Positions 7,213-8,817 of a DNA stretch of 8,817 nucleotides are shown here, piece after piece. The notes beneath the pieces were generated by a model. It had not been told where the DNA came from, searched no databases, and saw only the letters and a list, made by a program, of their open reading frames with translations. Both the position numbers and the translations under genes were made by a program. Numbering within the stretch: the first letter of the stretch is position 1; each line of letters starts with the position of its first letter. This DNA comes from Silvimonas sp. JCM 19000 (lineage in GTDB: Bacteria > Pseudomonadota > Gammaproteobacteria > Burkholderiales > Chitinibacteraceae), in contig BBFD01000173.1 of the NCBI GenBank assembly GCA_001313065.1, positions 1 to 8,817 on the forward strand, given 5' to 3'.

Positions 7213-8252
7213 GGCTTGGCCCTTTCCGCCACGGCCCGCGCATTACGCACGGCGGCCAGGCTGGTGTCGAGCGTGGGCAGCGTCAGCGTCAAAGACGCTT
7301 GCGCCAGCTGCTTCAGGCGCGCCTGCACTTCTTTGACGTTGGCCGCGCTGTTATCAAAATACTGTTGCAGATAGCTTTGCGCAGCGGCCAGGTCGGCGCT
7401 GTATGACTTCTGATCGTGGCGCAGCAAGGCGCTGCGCGCATCCAGCAAACGCAGCTTGATGTTCTCGCGCAAAAAAAAGAAAGCCTGGTCCGGCGACAGC
7501 AGCACGGCGTCGGGCTTGTCCATGCGGCGGATGACGATCAGTTGCTTCAGCTCGTTCCAGACTTCGCTACCAAAGTCGCTGACTGCGCCGCGCGTGGCGG
7601 GCTGGTTGCCCGGCGGCACGATGGGATGGGTGTCGATGGCCAGCGGCAGACGGTCCAGCGTTTCCATCACGCTATCCAGTTGCGCGGTCATGCCGACGAT
7701 ATCGAGCGACGGCAGGGTTTTCAGCTTCTCGATATCTTTGCTGAGCACCTGGCGCACAGTGATGAGTTCGGGCTTGTTCAGCTCCAGCAGCTTCTGGTCG
7801 GCGCTGTTAAGCGCCACCAGCGCGGCGTCAACGCCCCCGGCCAGTTGCAGTTGCTGGCTGGCGGCGGTGAGCGTTTGTTCGATATCGGCCAGCGCGCGTT
7901 GGGTTTCGGTACGGGTGAGGCTGTCGTACAGATTGTTGAGCGTGGCCTGTTGGCCCTGCGCCTGCTGATCATGCGCGCTGAGCAGCGCCAGCTCTTGTTC
8001 CATCGTGCGCAACCGCGTTTGCGATGCGGTGAAGGCCGCTTGCGCTTCGTTGGCGCGCTGGGTTTGCACGGCCAGTTGCGCCGCCAGATGGTCTTTTAGC
8101 GCGGCGGTTTGCTGTTGCTCATAGATAAATGCGCCCGCAGCGGCGATCAGCGCCAGGCCACCCAGCACGAGTGCCACTTGCGGCGGGCCAAAGCGCCGGG
8201 GCGCGGTGTTCGGCGTAAAGGCAGCCGAGAGAGAATCTTGTTCCAGAGTCAT
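7209..8252 (-). CDS. hemX: HemX-type membrane protein of the heme operon
   Basis: A bitopic inner-membrane protein of about 347 residues. It is often labelled uroporphyrinogen-III C-methyltransferase, but the family lacks a methyltransferase domain, so that label should not be trusted. A short cytoplasmic N terminus (MTLEQDSLSAAFTPN) is followed by one membrane helix at about residues 25-44 (QVALVLGGLALIAAAGAFIY). Then comes a long Gln/Ala-rich coiled coil (LKDHLAAQLAVQTQRANEAQ) and the conserved C-terminal domain: GSEVWNELKQLIVIRRMDKP, LRENIKLRLLDARSALLRHD, YLQQYFDNS. The frame is open throughout. The eight-A run at 7471-7478 yields QAFFFLREN where the family normally has one fewer aromatic residue, so it may hold three extra bases. 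The ATG at 8252 overlaps the hemD stop in ATGA, which decides the start against a longer upstream reading. Confidence 0.93.
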   Translation of the reverse strand: MTLEQDSLSAAFTPNTAPRRFGPPQVALVLGGLALIAAAGAFIYEQQQTAALKDHLAAQLAVQTQRANEAQAAFTASQTRLRTMEQELALLSAHDQQAQGQQATLNNLYDSLTRTETQRALADIEQTLTAASQQLQLAGGVDAALVALNSADQKLLELNKPELITVRQVLSKDIEKLKTLPSLDIVGMTAQLDSVMETLDRLPLAIDTHPIVPPGNQPATRGAVSDFGSEVWNELKQLIVIRRMDKPDAVLLSPDQAFFFLRENIKLRLLDARSALLRHDQKSYSADLAAAQSYLQQYFDNSAANVKEVQARLKQLAQASLTLTLPTLDTSLAAVRNARAVAERAKP

Positions 8253-8817
8253 GGCGTCCTGTTGAAATGACGGCACAGCGTGTTCACGATGCCTTGGTCC
8301 CCCGCTTCGGTCAGCACGTGCCGGCTGGCGCCATGGTGCGCCAGGACAGCGGCAATGCGCGGGTGTGGCGTGAAATACTGCATGGATTGTAGCCGCTGGA
8401 CAAGCGCGGCTCCAGACTGCGTAAACAGGTAAGCCGCGGCTTCGGAGCTGGAAACGATGATGCCATCGCAACCGGCGTCCAGCAGACGCGCCAGTGTGGC
8501 GGCATCAAGCTGCGGTGGCAATCGGCGATAAGCCGACACGATATCGACCAGTGCCCGGCGAGCGATCAATGTTTGCGCCAGCAGTTCGCGCCCGCCATTG
8601 CCGCGCAAGATCAGCACGCGCTGGCCCTGGATCACATCAGGCGCAAAGGCGGCTTCGGCCAGCAGGCCTTCACTATCAAATTGCGTAGCCGGGCAGATGA
8701 TCTGCTCGTCGCGCAAACCGAGTTCGCGCGCGCGGCGGGCGCTACCGGGGCCGACCACCGCCAACGGTACGTCGGCGGGCCAGGCTTGCTCCCCCAGCTG
8801 CGTAAACACGGCATCGA
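8249..8817 (-). CDS. hemD: Uroporphyrinogen-III synthase (C-terminal part)
   Basis: Cyclises hydroxymethylbilane to uroporphyrinogen III with inversion of ring D, the branch-point step of tetrapyrrole synthesis, in the cytoplasm. The visible 189 residues begin in the typical DAVFTQL segment, then PLAVVGPGSARRARELGL, the hallmark RVLILRGNGGRELLAQTLIA, VSAYRRLPP, GIIVSSSEAAAYLF and a C-terminal VLAHHGASRHVLTEAG. About the first quarter of the family length lies beyond the right edge, so the true start is not seen. The frame is intact and there are no long A/T runs. Its stop overlaps the hemX start by four bases, and hemC would be expected upstream, outside the window. Confidence 0.94.
   Translation of the reverse strand, partial: DAVFTQLGEQAWPADVPLAVVGPGSARRARELGLRDEQIICPATQFDSEGLLAEAAFAPDVIQGQRVLILRGNGGRELLAQTLIARRALVDIVSAYRRLPPQLDAATLARLLDAGCDGIIVSSSEAAAYLFTQSGAALVQRLQSMQYFTPHPRIAAVLAHHGASRHVLTEAGDQGIVNTLCRHFNRTP

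Noticed and set aside
5955..8099. Plus-strand open frames of 200-300 residues opposite hemY and hemX
   Set aside because: They are Gln/Arg/His-rich shadows of helical, Ala/Leu/Gln-rich genes; hemX and hemY motifs fix the coding strand.

Overview
This GC-rich window looks like the chromosome of a betaproteobacterium, possibly from the Neisseriales or a related order. That placement is an inference from the hemD-hemX-hemY order, the Dcm/Vsr pair and the Ala/Lys-rich histone-like protein. Every gene I can support lies on the minus strand, so the map is best read from right to left. I see no rRNA, tRNA, CRISPR array, phage or transposase.

From right to left the layout is: the 3' part of hemD (uroporphyrinogen-III synthase), then hemX and hemY, each joined to the previous gene by a 4-base stop/start overlap; a 366-base gap (5647-6012) with two diverged copies of an 87-base palindromic repeat; a CNNM/CorC-type membrane protein with CBS domains; a DUF4442 (hotdog-like) protein; a family 2 glycosyltransferase; a Dcm-type DNA cytosine methyltransferase with an N-terminal helix-turn-helix, coupled by TGATG to vsr, its mismatch-repair endonuclease; a likely terminator; and the 5' part of an Ala/Lys-rich histone H1-like gene that runs off the left edge.

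The most striking property is a pattern of broken frames. All 13 A/T homopolymers of six or more bases inside genes sit exactly where a conserved protein changes frame or gains an extra residue. In each case the family sequence is restored by a shorter run. G/C runs and A/T runs of five are unaffected. Three further indels are not at long runs. This reads as systematic homopolymer over-calling in the source sequence, with real decay as the weaker alternative. I therefore annotate the full-length genes across the breaks.

For biology rather than sequence quality, the best lead is the 45-base gap in front of dcm. It holds a 17-base palindrome overlapping a promoter-like -10 and nested inside a second inverted repeat. 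This is what an autoregulatory operator for the methyltransferase's own helix-turn-helix could look like. I did not find evidence of a wholly new system in this window.
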